In this document: positions 26,745 through 36,132 of the stretch, in pieces | Layout: each line of letters begins with the position of its first letter | Numbering within the stretch: the stretch's first letter is position 1 | Assembly: GCF_005144885.1 (NCBI RefSeq) | Contig: NZ_CP039690.1 | Location: forward strand, 6,151,001 to 6,215,000 | Length of the DNA stretch: 64,000 bases | Reading direction: 5' to 3' | Origin: Phreatobacter stygius | Lineage (GTDB): Bacteria; Pseudomonadota; Alphaproteobacteria; Rhizobiales; Phreatobacteraceae | Position numbers and translations under genes: made by a program | Notes under the pieces: generated by a model | Told to the model about the DNA's origin: nothing | What the model saw: the letters and a program-made list of their open reading frames with translations, nothing else | Database searches by the model: none

Positions 26745-28604
26745 CTAGGTTTGATGCTCCCGGATCACCTTCAGGAACGCATCGCCATAACGCTGCAGCT
26801 TCGACTGTCCGACGCCGGAAATGCCGAGCAGCGCGTCGCGGCTCGACGGGCGGTCGGTGGCGAAGGCGATCAAGGTCGTGTCCGGGAAGACGACGTAAGG
26901 CGGAACCGAGAGCTCCCGGGCGATATCAAGGCGTGCGGCGCGCAGCGCCTCGAACAGCGCCATGTCGGAACCATCAAGCGCGGATTTGCCGCTCGCCGAA
27001 CGCGACGGAGCTGATCTCGACGCCTTTCCGGCCGTCGGGCGATCCTTGCGGAAGCGCACCTCGCGCTCGCGCTTGAACACGGCGCGCGCCTCCGGCTCCA
27101 GCTTCAGGGCGCCGAAGGCTGCGTGATCGACGGCGACGAGGCCGGCGGCGAGCAGCTGGCGGTAGACCGACTGCCAGGTTTTCGGCGGAATATCCTTGCC
27201 GGCACCAAAGACCGGCATGTCGGCATGGCCGAAGCGGATGGTCTTTTCGTTGCGGCTGCCGGTGAGCACGTCGATCAGGTGGCCGGCGCCGAAACGTTCG
27301 CCGGTCCGGTAGATCGCGGCCAGCGCCTTGATCGCGGCCTCCGTCCCGTCCCAGGTCTCGACCGGCTTGAGGCAGGTGTCGCAATTGCCGCATTGGCCTT
27401 GATGCGCCTCGCCGAAATGGGCGAGGATCGACTGGCGGCGGCAGCCCGGCGTTTCGCAGATGGCCAGCAGCGCATTGAGCTTGGCGCGCTCGACGCGCTT
27501 GACGTCGTCGGCCGAACCGCCTTCGTCGATCATCCGGCCCCGTTGAATGACATCCGCCATGCCATAGGCCATCCAGGCATCGGAGGGCAGTCCGTCGCGC
27601 CCGGCGCGGCCGGTTTCCTGGTAATAGGCCTCGATCGAGCCCGGCAGGTCGAGATGGGCGACGTAGCGCACGTTCGGCTTGTCGATGCCCATGCCGAAGG
27701 CGACGGTAGCGACCAGGCAAAGGTTCTCCTCCCGGAGGAAGGCGTCCTGGCTGGCGTCGCGCAAGGTCCGGTCCATGCCGGCATGATAGGCGCGCGCGCG
27801 GATGCCTTGGGCGTTCAGCCATTCGGCCGTGTCGTCGACCTTGGCGCGCGACAGGCAGTAGACGATGCCGCTCGACCCCTTGTGGCGCGCCAGAAAGCGC
27901 AGCAGCTGCTGGCGCGGCTGGTCGCGTTCGACGATCTCATAGGCGATGTTGGGGCGATCGAACGAGGTGGTGAAAACCTCCGCGCCGCGCAGGTGCAGCC
28001 GGTCGATGATGTCTTCGCGGGTGTGCGGATCGGCCGTTGCCGTCAGGGCCAAACGCGGCACGCCCGGATAAGCCTCGGCGAGATGACCGAGTTCGCGGTA
28101 TTCCGGCCGGAAGTCGTGGCCCCATTGGGAGACGCAATGCGCCTCGTCGATCGCAAACAATGCGATCTCGGCTTTGCCGATCATGTCCTTGAAGGCGGGC
28201 GTCACGATCCGCTCCGGCGTGACGTAGAGGAGATCGAGATCGCCCTTGGCAATGGCCCGGCGGACCTCGACGAACTCTTCGCGGGTCAGCGACGAGTTGA
28301 GGGCTGCGGCCCGAACGCCCAACTGCTTCAGCGCCTCCACCTGGTCGCGCATCAATGCGATCAGCGGGGAGACGACAATGCCGACGCCCTCGCGGCAAAG
28401 GGCTGGGATCTGGAAGCAGAGCGACTTGCCGGCGCCGGTCGGAAACAGCACGACGGCATCGCCGCCGGCAATGACCCGTTCGACGACAGCGGCCTGCTTG
28501 CCGCGAAACGCGGAATAACCGTAGACCCGCTTGAGCACGGCAAGCGGGTTTGCCGCGCCTTCATGGCCAGACGGCGGATCGATCAGGCCTCGGGTCGCCA
28601 GCAT
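26745..28604 (-). CDS. recQ: ATP-dependent DNA helicase RecQ
   Basis: RecQ unwinds DNA 3' to 5' in recombination and repair. The 619-aa protein has Walker [13 protein letters not shown] (about residues 54-65), the DEAH box [18 protein letters not shown], helicase motif [12 protein letters not shown], and the zinc-binding cysteines of the RQC region ([10 protein letters not shown] and GQCGNCDTC). A C-terminal HRDC domain (about 525-615) completes it. The last 348 bp are duplicated 1.1 kb downstream. A broken VapC gene ends just upstream of the start. Confidence 0.95.
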   Translation of the reverse strand: MLATRGLIDPPSGHEGAANPLAVLKRVYGYSAFRGKQAAVVERVIAGGDAVVLFPTGAGKSLCFQIPALCREGVGIVVSPLIALMRDQVEALKQLGVRAAALNSSLTREEFVEVRRAIAKGDLDLLYVTPERIVTPAFKDMIGKAEIALFAIDEAHCVSQWGHDFRPEYRELGHLAEAYPGVPRLALTATADPHTREDIIDRLHLRGAEVFTTSFDRPNIAYEIVERDQPRQQLLRFLARHKGSSGIVYCLSRAKVDDTAEWLNAQGIRARAYHAGMDRTLRDASQDAFLREENLCLVATVAFGMGIDKPNVRYVAHLDLPGSIEAYYQETGRAGRDGLPSDAWMAYGMADVIQRGRMIDEGGSADDVKRVERAKLNALLAICETPGCRRQSILAHFGEAHQGQCGNCDTCLKPVETWDGTEAAIKALAAIYRTGERFGAGHLIDVLTGSRNEKTIRFGHADMPVFGAGKDIPPKTWQSVYRQLLAAGLVAVDHAAFGALKLEPEARAVFKREREVRFRKDRPTAGKASRSAPSRSASGKSALDGSDMALFEALRAARLDIARELSVPPYVVFPDTTLIAFATDRPSSRDALLGISGVGQSKLQRYGDAFLKVIREHQT

Positions 28605-28734
28605 GGAATCGCTTTTGCGTAGGACGACCCGCTCTATGCCACAGGTCGACCGCCGATCGCGAGCCTTTGCCGGAAAGGCTCTCGTGGATCATATCGGACC
28701 GAGGCGCAGGATAGAGCGGGAGCAAGGGGAGGGC

Positions 28735-28859
28735 GGTGATGGTCCGGTCGCGGATCAGAAGCTCTGCCGGATCCCGCTCCGCCAGTCACGCTTGGACGCG
28801 CGCGGTCGTCGCCTTGCTGGAAAACGCGGCGACGATCAGCGAAGTGGCGAGATAGAGCA

Positions 28860-28860
<1 letters not shown>
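28735..28860 (-). pseudogene. inactivated VapC (PIN-domain) toxin
   Basis: Directly after the antitoxin, in TGATG overlap, a frame begins MLYLATSLIVAAFSSKATTA and RVQA, then meets TGA at codon 25 (28786-28788), where related PIN proteins have Trp. Reading through gives LAERDPAELLIRDRTIT, again PIN-like, after which similarity is lost. The first catalytic Asp of the family motif (YLDTS) is Ala here. With a lost active-site residue, a nonsense codon and a missing C-terminal part, the toxin must be dead. Confidence 0.75.
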
Positions 28861-29279
<419 letters not shown>

Positions 29280-29918
29280 TCAGTCTGCCGCGGCAAAATG
29301 CGCCAGCTGGTCGGCGTGGGCCTTCGCAAAGCACGGGCGGGCCGTGGCGCGGGCGACATAGTCGCGACAGGCGGGATAGTTCGCCAGCCCGTCGAACCGG
29401 TCGACCAGGCGCAGCACATCCGCCATGAGGATGTCGGCTATCGTGAAGGTCCCGGCGAGCCATTCGCGTCCTGCCAGCACCGCCTCCATGTGTTTCAGCC
29501 GGGCCTCGAGGAACGCGTCGAATTGCTGTCGTCCCGGCGTTTCAGCGGTAACGCCGGAGAAGATGAGGATGGACCAGGGCAGGCTCGCCGCCTCGACCGA
29601 ATTGAGCGCCGCGAACAGCCATTCCATGGCCGCACTGCGACCGCGCGGATCGGCCGGCATCAGCGCGCCGCTCCGCTCGCCCAGATGAAGCAGGATCGCG
29701 CCGCTCTCGAAGATCGAGATGTCGCCATCGGTCAGCCACGGCACCTGGCCGAAGGGCTGGTGGGCGAAATGCGCGGCAGTCCGATTGCCAAATGGCACGC
29801 TCTCGACCCGATAGGCCAGCCCGGCCTCTTCCAGCGCCCAACGCACCCTGATGTCACGCACATAGCCGCGCGGCGTTTGAGGAACCCAATCGAAGGTGGT
29901 CAGGATCAGGTCGCCCAT
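29280..29918 (-). CDS. glutathione S-transferase family protein
   Basis: The 212-aa protein begins with a thioredoxin-like domain (TTFDWVPQTPRGYVRDIRVR followed by WALEEAGLAYRVESVPF, then PFGQVPWLTDGDISIFESGA) and has a helical C-terminal domain with the capping motif FTIADILMADVLRLVDR. It starts 13 bp inside the end of the SRPBCC gene, so ArsR-SRPBCC-GST forms a three-gene operon. GST genes attached to such cassettes suggest detoxification of an aromatic or electrophilic compound, but the ligand is unknown. Confidence 0.9.
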   Translation of the reverse strand: MGDLILTTFDWVPQTPRGYVRDIRVRWALEEAGLAYRVESVPFGNRTAAHFAHQPFGQVPWLTDGDISIFESGAILLHLGERSGALMPADPRGRSAAMEWLFAALNSVEAASLPWSILIFSGVTAETPGRQQFDAFLEARLKHMEAVLAGREWLAGTFTIADILMADVLRLVDRFDGLANYPACRDYVARATARPCFAKAHADQLAHFAAAD

Positions 29919-30355
29919 GCGCCACCTCCCAGGAAAGCCGGCAGCTTGTCGAGGAGGCCATTCCAGCCCGCCTCGTGACTTCTCAGCACCTCTTCGTCGG
30001 GCAGTTGCGCGTGGATCAGGGTCAGTTCGGTGCCGCCGTCAAAGGGCTTGAGTCGAAACGTGACCAGCGATTCCCGTTCCGGCATTCCCGGCCATTCCCA
30101 GGTGAAAACCAGCGTCTTCTCAGGGATGACCTCCTGATAGATCCCAGTGGGATTGTGCTCCTCGCCATTCAGCAAGCGGAACACGACGCTAAAGCGACCG
30201 CCGGGCCGCACGTCCGCCTCGGCGCTCAGCGTCGGCCCCGCATCGGGCCCCCACCACTGCATCATCAGTTCGGGCTGCGTGATCGCCGCCCAGACCTTGG
30301 CGGGCGGGGCCTTGATCCTGCGGATGATGGTCAGGCTCGGCAGGCTCTTGGTCAT
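29906..30355 (-). CDS. SRPBCC (AHSA1-like) domain protein
   Basis: The 149-aa protein has the pattern of START/Bet v1-like AHSA1 proteins: TIIRRIKAPPAKVWAAITQP, MMQWWGPDAG, RPGGRFSVVFRLLNGEEHNP and TGIYQEVIPEKTLVFTW, ending with ELTLIHAQLPDEEVLRSHEA. It should bind a hydrophobic ligand in a cavity. The ATG overlaps the ArsR stop as ATGA. It is the middle gene of an ArsR-SRPBCC-GST operon. Confidence 0.9.
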   Translation of the reverse strand: MTKSLPSLTIIRRIKAPPAKVWAAITQPELMMQWWGPDAGPTLSAEADVRPGGRFSVVFRLLNGEEHNPTGIYQEVIPEKTLVFTWEWPGMPERESLVTFRLKPFDGGTELTLIHAQLPDEEVLRSHEAGWNGLLDKLPAFLGGGAWAT

Positions 30356-30690
30356 CGCTCGCCATCCTCTTCGACCAGCGTCACAAGCCGATCGAGGCTT
30401 ACCGTCCAGAGGCGTTCATAACGTTTGAGCCACGCCATGGCCTCCCGCATCGGCCCGACCGAAAGATGGACCGACACGGTGCGGCCGGCTTTTGACCGCG
30501 TGATCAATCCCGCATCGGACAGGACATCGAGATGTTTCATCATTCCGGGAAGCTTCAGCGAAAACGGCCGGGCCAGCTCGCTCACCGAAAGCCCCGGTTC
30601 CTCCTTCAGCCGCAACAGGATGCCGCGCCGGGTCGGATCGGCGAGCGCTGCGAACGTGCGGTCCATGGCTGATGCTTGATACTTCACCAT
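30352..30690 (-). CDS. ArsR-family repressor of the SRPBCC-GST operon
   Basis: The 112-aa repressor reads MVKYQASAMDRTFAALADPT followed by RRGILLRLKE, with recognition region VSELARPFSLKLPGMMKHLD and wing KAGRTVSVHL. It belongs to the ArsR group linked to SRPBCC proteins. The ATG at 30690 sits at the centre of a 20-bp palindrome (30681-30700). A second ATG at 30666 (MDRTFAAL) is an alternative start. Neither has a Shine-Dalgarno, so a leaderless message is plausible. The next gene is coupled by ATGA. Confidence 0.88.
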   Translation of the reverse strand: MVKYQASAMDRTFAALADPTRRGILLRLKEEPGLSVSELARPFSLKLPGMMKHLDVLSDAGLITRSKAGRTVSVHLSVGPMREAMAWLKRYERLWTVSLDRLVTLVEEDGER

Positions 30691-30700
30691 GTAGCGAAGT
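30681..30700. promoter_or_regulatory. probable ArsR operator centred on the start codon
   Basis: On the coding strand ACTTCGC, 6 bp, GTGAAGT form an inverted repeat with one mismatch. The ATG occupies positions 11-13, exactly as in the site at 14327-14346. Confidence 0.65.
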
Positions 30701-30732
30701 GTTGCTCTTGTCACTGGCGGAGTCAACCATGT

Positions 30733-31161
30733 GAGCGGGAGCTCGACCCGAGCGACGTTCGCACGCTGCTGACCAGGCTCTATCGGCGCCGGTTTCCCCA
30801 GCTGCGGACGCATGACTTCGAGCATGTCTGGGCCGGGCTGACGGCGGTCACCCATAATGGCGGTTTCTATTTCGGACAGGCCAGGCCGGGGCTCTATGCG
30901 TCGGTTGGATGCGGCGGCGCAGGCGTCGTCAGAGGCACGATCCACGGCAAATTATTGGCCGAATTCGCAAGCGGATCGCCCTCGTCCCTGCTGCGTGATC
31001 GCCTCAGGCAGAAGGGCCCGAACTGGCTGCCTCCAGATCCCGTCCGGCGCCTCGGCGTGACCGCCCAGATCGCCTGGGAGCAATGGCGGGCTGGTCGAGA
31101 ACGCCAAGGTCGTCCCTGCGCTTCGCAACAGTCACTCATGGCCTCCGTTCTGACAGCATAG
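30733..31161 (+). pseudogene. C-terminal fragment of an FAD-dependent oxidoreductase
   Basis: The frame RLYRRRFPQLRTHDFEHVWA, GLTAVTHNGGFYFGQARPGL and YASVGCGGAGVVRGTIHGKL matches the C-terminal third of DAO/OrdL-type FAD oxidoreductases (the GNG-type FAD-contact region). No FAD-binding N-terminal domain is found upstream, where the divergent ArsR promoter lies. The product would be about 140 aa without cofactor binding. It is a truncated remnant. Confidence 0.75.
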
Positions 31162-31246
31162 GGTGGCAGAAACCTTCTGCTTCGCACCTCTGGCTTGTCT
31201 GTCAACGCCGTGACGCCGGTGTCTGTTCGAGACTGGGGAAACCAAG

Positions 31247-31879
31247 ATGATGAAACTCTATGGATTCGGTCCGACGCGCTCGCTTCGCGCACTGTGGGCC
31301 CTTCAGGAACTTGATGCGGAATTCGAGTTTGTGCCGGTCGATGTCATGGCCGGCGAAACCCTTCACCCCGACTTCCTGCGGCTCAATCCCGCCGGAAAAA
31401 TTCCGGTTCTGGTCGACGGTGACCTTGTCCTCACGGAATCCGCCGCGATCGTCATCTATCTGGCCGAGAAATATGGTGCCAAGGGGCTCATGCCCGCCGA
31501 CCTGACGGCGCGGGCGCAGGCCTATCGCTGGTCGCTGTTTGCGGTGACCGAGCTCGAACAGCCGCTGTGGCGGATCGCCAAACACACCTTTTTATATGAC
31601 GAAGACAAGCGCCTGCCGGAAGATATCGTTCTCGCCGGCGAGGAGTTCGTGGGGATGGCAGCAATCCTTGATCGTCACATGGATGGGCGTGAGTTCATCG
31701 TCGGCGACAGCATAACCATTGCCGATTGCATCACCGCCTATGTTCTGGACTGGGGCAATGAAAATGGGTTGATCGACGGCTGTCCAAATCTCAAAGCCTA
31801 CCTTGCGCGGATGTATACGCGTCCCAAGGCGCCGCAGCGGATCGCCGAAGCCCTCGCAGGCGCCCAGCCCGTTGCCTGA
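31247..31879 (+). CDS. glutathione S-transferase family protein
   Basis: The 210-aa protein has an N-terminal GST domain (MMKLYGFGPTRSLRALWALQ, NPAGKIPVLVDGDLVLTESA, AIVIYLAEKYG) and the helical C-terminal domain with FIVGDSITIADCITAYVLDW. TRSLRALW holds the probable catalytic Ser in place of Tyr or Cys. Two ATGs in a row (31247 and 31250) can start it. It is a single gene between an oxidoreductase remnant and an amidohydrolase gene. Confidence 0.92.
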   Translation: MMKLYGFGPTRSLRALWALQELDAEFEFVPVDVMAGETLHPDFLRLNPAGKIPVLVDGDLVLTESAAIVIYLAEKYGAKGLMPADLTARAQAYRWSLFAVTELEQPLWRIAKHTFLYDEDKRLPEDIVLAGEEFVGMAAILDRHMDGREFIVGDSITIADCITAYVLDWGNENGLIDGCPNLKAYLARMYTRPKAPQRIAEALAGAQPVA

Positions 31880-32064
31880 TGGAATTGTCGGGACAGCGCT
31901 GGACTGAACCGTTCCGCTGCGCCAGCCAAATCGGGGGCAACGGGTTACGGTTGAAGTCTCGGGCTGCTGCGCAACGGCCCAGGGCCGGTTGATTTCGACG
32001 TCCATCGGCGAGAGATAGGCGAGCGCCGCGCGAAGGCGCAGGGTTTGGCATGCGGAGTGGCATC

Positions 32065-33558
32065 ATGAGCGGTTTGGTGATCCGGGGCGGCCGGGTGGTG
32101 GATCCTGAAAGCGGGATCGATGCCGAGGCCGACGTGGCCGTTCTCGATGGCAAGATCGTCGCTGTCGGGACCGGGCTCGGCGCGGCCGAGCTGGTCATCG
32201 ATGCGACCGGCCTGGTCGTCGCGCCCGGCTTCATCGACCTGCACGCGCATGGCCAGTCCATTCCCGCCGACCGCATGCAGGCCTTCGATGGCGTCACCAC
32301 GACGCTGGATCTGGAGGCCGGCGTGATGCCGGTCGCCTCCTGGTATCGGCGCCAGGCGGAGCAGGGGCGGATCCTGAACTATGGCGCCTCCACCAACTGG
32401 GCCTTCGCCCGGATCGGAGCCATGGTCGGCATCAACGAGGAATCGTCCCTGGAGGCCTTCGGCCGCGCCACGCGGGACCCGCGCTGGATGAACAATATCG
32501 CCAGCGCCACCGAGCAGGCCGGGATCGTCGCGCGCATCGCGCAGGGCCTGAACGAAGGCGGCATCGGCATCGGCATCCTGAATGCCTATGCCCCCGGCGC
32601 CGGTGTCCAGGAGCTGACGGCGGTGTGCCAGCTTGCGGCGGCCGAGGGCGTCCCGACCTTCACGCATATCGCCTACATGTCGCGCATCGACCCGAAGAGC
32701 GCCGTCGAGGCCTATATCCGCCTGATCGGTTATGCCGGCGCGACCGGCGCGCATATGCACATCTGCCATTTCAACAGCTCCAGCAAGACCGACGTGGAAC
32801 GTTGCGCCGAACTGGTGATGAAGGCGCAGGCGCAGGGCCTGCCGATCACCGTCGAGGCCTATCCCTATGGCACGGGGTCCACCGTGCTGGCGGCGGCCTT
32901 CTTCAGCGATCCCGAATTCGAGGCGCGCAACGGCACCGGTTACGATTCGGTGCAGCGCGTGGCCGATGGACGGCGCTTCCGCGACCGGCAGGAACTGCTG
33001 GCGGCGCAGGCGGAGGAGCCATCCACGCTGGTGCTCTGGCACGTGCTCGACACCGAGAACAACGAACGCCACCGTCACATGCTCGATCTGTCGGTGCTCT
33101 ATCCGGGCGGCGCGATCGCCTCCGACGCCATGCCCTGGAGCCTGTCGGACGCCACGACCTATACCGGCGATGCCTGGCCGCTGCCCGAGGACGCCACCTC
33201 GCATCCGCGCTCGGCCGGAACCTTCACCCGTTTCCTGCGCCAGTGGGTGCGGGAGCGCCAGGCGGTTTCGCTGATCGAAGGCATCCGCAAGTGCACGCTG
33301 ATCCCGGCGGAGATCCTGGCGGCGAGCACGCCCGCCATGCGCGCCAAGGGGCGGCTGCAGCCGGGCGCGGATGCCGACGTCGTCGTGTTCGATTTCGAGA
33401 CGCTGACCGACCGGGCCGAATTCTCGGCGATGAACCGTCCGGCCGAGGGCGTGAAGCACCTTCTGGTCAGCGGGCAGGCGGTGATCAGCAACGGCATCAT
33501 GGACGTGACGGCGCGTCCCGGCCAACCGGTGCGCCGGCCGATCGCCGTCGAGGCCTGA
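32065..33558 (+). CDS. amidohydrolase-family protein (N-acyl-D-amino-acid deacylase-like)
   Basis: The protein (about 497 aa) has the composite layout of metal-dependent amidohydrolases. An N-terminal beta-sandwich piece (VIRGGRVVDPESGIDAEADV) precedes the TIM barrel with FIDLHAHG (HxH metal site). Histidines occur in FTHIAYMSRI and AHMHICHFNSSSKTD, a late Asp in ASDAMPW, and GRLQPGADADVVVFD closes the sandwich. D-aminoacylase and dihydroorotase-like enzymes share this plan. The substrate cannot be assigned. The ATG at 32065 or another at 32050 can start it. It stands alone. Confidence 0.85.
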   Translation: MSGLVIRGGRVVDPESGIDAEADVAVLDGKIVAVGTGLGAAELVIDATGLVVAPGFIDLHAHGQSIPADRMQAFDGVTTTLDLEAGVMPVASWYRRQAEQGRILNYGASTNWAFARIGAMVGINEESSLEAFGRATRDPRWMNNIASATEQAGIVARIAQGLNEGGIGIGILNAYAPGAGVQELTAVCQLAAAEGVPTFTHIAYMSRIDPKSAVEAYIRLIGYAGATGAHMHICHFNSSSKTDVERCAELVMKAQAQGLPITVEAYPYGTGSTVLAAAFFSDPEFEARNGTGYDSVQRVADGRRFRDRQELLAAQAEEPSTLVLWHVLDTENNERHRHMLDLSVLYPGGAIASDAMPWSLSDATTYTGDAWPLPEDATSHPRSAGTFTRFLRQWVRERQAVSLIEGIRKCTLIPAEILAASTPAMRAKGRLQPGADADVVVFDFETLTDRAEFSAMNRPAEGVKHLLVSGQAVISNGIMDVTARPGQPVRRPIAVEA

Positions 33559-33604
33559 CAGGGCGCGAAAGTCACGCGTCTCGCGCCCGAAAGAGGCCCT
33601 GACC

Positions 33605-34027
33605 TTAGCTCGCCGGCATTTTCTGGAATGTCCGCAACGAGGGATCGAGCGTGTCCCAGGCATGGCCGCGAATGGCGTATGTGACCACCTGCGGGTTGAA
33701 TTGGCCAGGGTCGTCAAGGCTGGTCGCGGCGATCGCAATCAGGTCCGGCATTGCGGCGAATGTCAGATAGACCGGCGTTCCACAGGTCGGGCAGAAGGCG
33801 TGGACCTTTTCGTTGCCGCTGTCGCCCGCGACCCGCCAGGTATTCGCTTCACCCGTAATGGTCACAAGGGCTCGCCGGGGAAAGGTCAGATAGGATCCGT
33901 GCCCCGTGCCGCTTCGTTTCTGGCAATCGCGGCATTGGCAGTGGTTCTCGAAGATGGGTTCGCTGCTCGTCTCGTAGCGGATCGCGCCGCAGGCGCATCC
34001 GCCGGCAAAGGTCCTGGTCATCGTCAT
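33605..34027 (-). CDS. GFA-domain (Gfa-like) zinc protein
   Basis: The 140-aa protein has the GFA pattern: GGCACGAIRYE, then CQCRDCQKRSGTGHGSYLTF, later AFCPTCGTPVY. These cysteines bind zinc in glutathione-dependent formaldehyde-activating enzyme and its many relatives, so the call means fold only. The start is ATG 34027 or 34021. It follows an ArsR-SRPBCC pair on the same strand with about 40 bp between, and is probably its third gene. Confidence 0.9.
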   Translation of the reverse strand: MTMTRTFAGGCACGAIRYETSSEPIFENHCQCRDCQKRSGTGHGSYLTFPRRALVTITGEANTWRVAGDSGNEKVHAFCPTCGTPVYLTFAAMPDLIAIAATSLDDPGQFNPQVVTYAIRGHAWDTLDPSLRTFQKMPAS

Positions 34028-34066
34028 TCTCCCGCTGGCAGGTTTGTTGATCGGCACCGCAAGGGA

Positions 34067-34537
34067 TCAGGCCGATTTTGGCTTGGCGGAAAGGTCAATG
34101 CCGCGGCCGGTTTCCAGGAAGGATTTCAGGCTGGAGAGGACGGCCGGCCAACCTTGCTTGACGCCTTTCGCCATCCCGCTGCCGGCTTCGAGTTCGTCAT
34201 GGGTGACGGTCAGCCGGACCATGGTGTCGTATTCCTCGATCGCGAACGTCACCCGGCTGTAGCTGGCCGGATCGGCGGCCTGCGAAGCACCCGCCCAGGT
34301 GATGACGAGACGGGTCGGCGGCGCGATCTCGACGACTTTGCCGACGAGCTCGACAGTCCGCTCGTCATTGGCGCGGACATGTTGCCATTCCGATCCGGGA
34401 TTCCAGTCGGAGACGTTCTCGTGGCCCCAGTAGCGCCTTGCCACGTCCGGTTTCGTGATGGCCTCGAACACCTTTTCCGGGGTCGAGAGAATATAGGTCA
34501 CGTAGACAAAGCTGGTCGTCTCTTTGGTCATCGTCAT
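34067..34537 (-). CDS. SRPBCC (AHSA1-like) domain protein
   Basis: The 156-aa protein reads FVYVTYILSTPEKVFEAITK, PDVARRYWGHENVSDWNPGS, EWQHVRANDERTVELVGKVV and later YSRVTFAIEEYDTMVRLTVT, the pattern of SRPBCC proteins of the AHSA1 group. A ligand-binding cavity is expected. Start overlaps the ArsR stop (ATGA). It is the middle gene of ArsR-SRPBCC-GFA. At 30% or so it differs strongly from the other two SRPBCC genes in this window by eye. Confidence 0.9.
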   Translation of the reverse strand: MTMTKETTSFVYVTYILSTPEKVFEAITKPDVARRYWGHENVSDWNPGSEWQHVRANDERTVELVGKVVEIAPPTRLVITWAGASQAADPASYSRVTFAIEEYDTMVRLTVTHDELEAGSGMAKGVKQGWPAVLSSLKSFLETGRGIDLSAKPKSA

Positions 34538-34848
34538 TTCCCTTCGAGTTCCTGCTTCAGCTCATGCAGCAGGCTGAGCCGCTGGCGTTCGAACTTGCGC
34601 ACCCACCGCTCGTAGACCTCGTGGAGCGGCACGGGGTTGATGAAATGCAGCTTCTCCCGTCCGCGCCTGACCGCGTTCACGAGATTGGCGTCTTCGAGAA
34701 TCCCGAGGTGCTGGGTGGCGGACTGCCGGGCCATGTCGAGGTTCTCGCAGAGCTGGCCGAGCGTCTGCCCGTTCTTCTCGCACAGAAGGTCGAGCAGCTT
34801 CCTGCGGGTCGGGTCACCCAGCGCCTTGAAAACCTTGTCAGCGTCCAT
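34534..34848 (-). CDS. ArsR-family repressor of the SRPBCC-GFA operon
   Basis: The 104-aa repressor starts MDADKVFKALGDPTRRKLLD and has LGQLCENLDMARQSATQHLG as its DNA-recognition region, with the wing RRGREKLHFINPVPL. The cysteines present are not in a known metal-site pattern. The start at 34848 was preferred to 34884 because the added residues would overlap the probable operator. That palindrome (34877-34892) lies 29 bp upstream, a normal promoter distance, unlike the two ArsR genes with operator-embedded starts. Confidence 0.9.
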   Translation of the reverse strand: MDADKVFKALGDPTRRKLLDLLCEKNGQTLGQLCENLDMARQSATQHLGILEDANLVNAVRRGREKLHFINPVPLHEVYERWVRKFERQRLSLLHELKQELEGK

Positions 34849-34876
34849 TGGTCTTTCTCGTGTGTGGGTACAATAG

Positions 34877-34892
34877 GCAGGCATTTACCTGC
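34877..34892. promoter_or_regulatory. probable ArsR operator
   Basis: GCAGGCATTTACCTGC is a near-perfect 16-bp palindrome (two central mismatches) upstream of the ArsR-SRPBCC-GFA operon. Its position fits autorepression. Confidence 0.65.
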
Positions 34893-35026
34893 ATGTCAAG
34901 CGAGGCGCATCCTGCCGTGATCACCCGTCGGTTTGTCGTGTGCGGTCGTTGAGAACGACGCGCCCGCGCTATGGCCAGGGAGCTCCGGAGGGGGCGCATG
35001 AGCGAGTTGCGTGCGCGTTCACGGCG

Positions 35027-35926
35027 TCAGCGTCCAAGCTCCTCGACCATGAGATCGATGAAGCGCCTGACGCGGGGTTCCAGCAAACGTCTGCTCGGAT
35101 AGATCGTCACGATCTCCATGTCTCCGGCGTCGACACCGGGCAGCAGATGCTGGAGGCGACCTGCGGCCAGGTCCCCGGCCACGAGGAATTCCGGAAGCAA
35201 GGCGACGCCGAGCCCGGCGACGGCGGCGTCGCGCAGCGCTTCCCCACTATCCAGCCTCAGCCGACTGCCACCCTGGGCCTTGACCCAGGACCCGTCGCTG
35301 CTGCGGAAACGCCAGCTATGGCTCCGGCCGCGACTGCGGAAGATGAGATGGTCGTGTCGTTCGAGTTCATCGATGTCAGCCGGTTCGCCGCGCGTGGCGA
35401 CGTAGGACGGCGCGGCGCAGAGCACGGCCCGGTAGCGGGCGACGACGCGGGACACCAGCCGCGAATCCGAGTTCGAGCCGCCGATCCGCACCGCCAGATC
35501 GAAGCCCTCCTCGACGATATCGGCGCGCCGATCGGTGAAGCTGACCTCGACCTGCAGCTCCGGCCAGGCTTCCAGATATCTTGCCAGCAGCGGAAGAATG
35601 ATCAGCCGCCCAAAGGCATCGGGAACGGTGAGCCTCAGAAGTCCGCGCGGCGTGCCGGCATGCCCGGTCACGCTGGCCTCCGCGTCGTCGACCGCCGCGA
35701 GGATCCGCAAGCCGCGATCGTAGAACACCCGGCCTTCCGCCGTGAGGCTCAAGGTCCGCGTCGTGCGGTTCAGCAGGCGGGTGCCCAACCTGTCTTCCAG
35801 CCGGCCGACGGCCTTGCCAGCCGCCGATCGCGTCAGTCCCATCGCCTGACCCCCGGCGACGAAACTTCCCGCGTCGACGACGGCCAGGAAGACCAGGACC
35901 TCGTTCAGATTCGCGCGCAGCACCAT
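35027..35926 (-). CDS. LysR-family transcriptional regulator
   Basis: The regulator has HTH VDAGSFVAGGQAMGLTRSAA followed by GKAVGRLEDRLGTRLLNRTT and an effector domain with LRLTVPDAFGRLIILPLLAR and VAGLGVALLPEFLVAGDLA. The start at MVLRANLN (35926, 299 aa) was chosen because the usual LysR N-terminus begins close to the HTH; 35977 is possible. The gene is divergent from the arginase-family gene at 36133, with a 200-bp spacer, so it may regulate that gene. Confidence 0.9.
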   Translation of the reverse strand: MVLRANLNEVLVFLAVVDAGSFVAGGQAMGLTRSAAGKAVGRLEDRLGTRLLNRTTRTLSLTAEGRVFYDRGLRILAAVDDAEASVTGHAGTPRGLLRLTVPDAFGRLIILPLLARYLEAWPELQVEVSFTDRRADIVEEGFDLAVRIGGSNSDSRLVSRVVARYRAVLCAAPSYVATRGEPADIDELERHDHLIFRSRGRSHSWRFRSSDGSWVKAQGGSRLRLDSGEALRDAAVAGLGVALLPEFLVAGDLAAGRLQHLLPGVDAGDMEIVTIYPSRRLLEPRVRRFIDLMVEELGR

Positions 35927-36132
35927 CTCGTTCCAACGATCATCAGGAAACGTCGTCGCATCTGTGTAGACGCCCATTCGTCAATAGACGCGCCATATAG
36001 CACTCAACGCCGGGCCGTCGTCACGAACGATGCGCGGCTTCCCGCCGCCTTGCTGCGCGCGGGGAGCGCGACCGTCTCTGACCTTCGATCCGGTCGTTCG
36101 TGGCGATCACCCGATCCGACAAGGACATTCCG

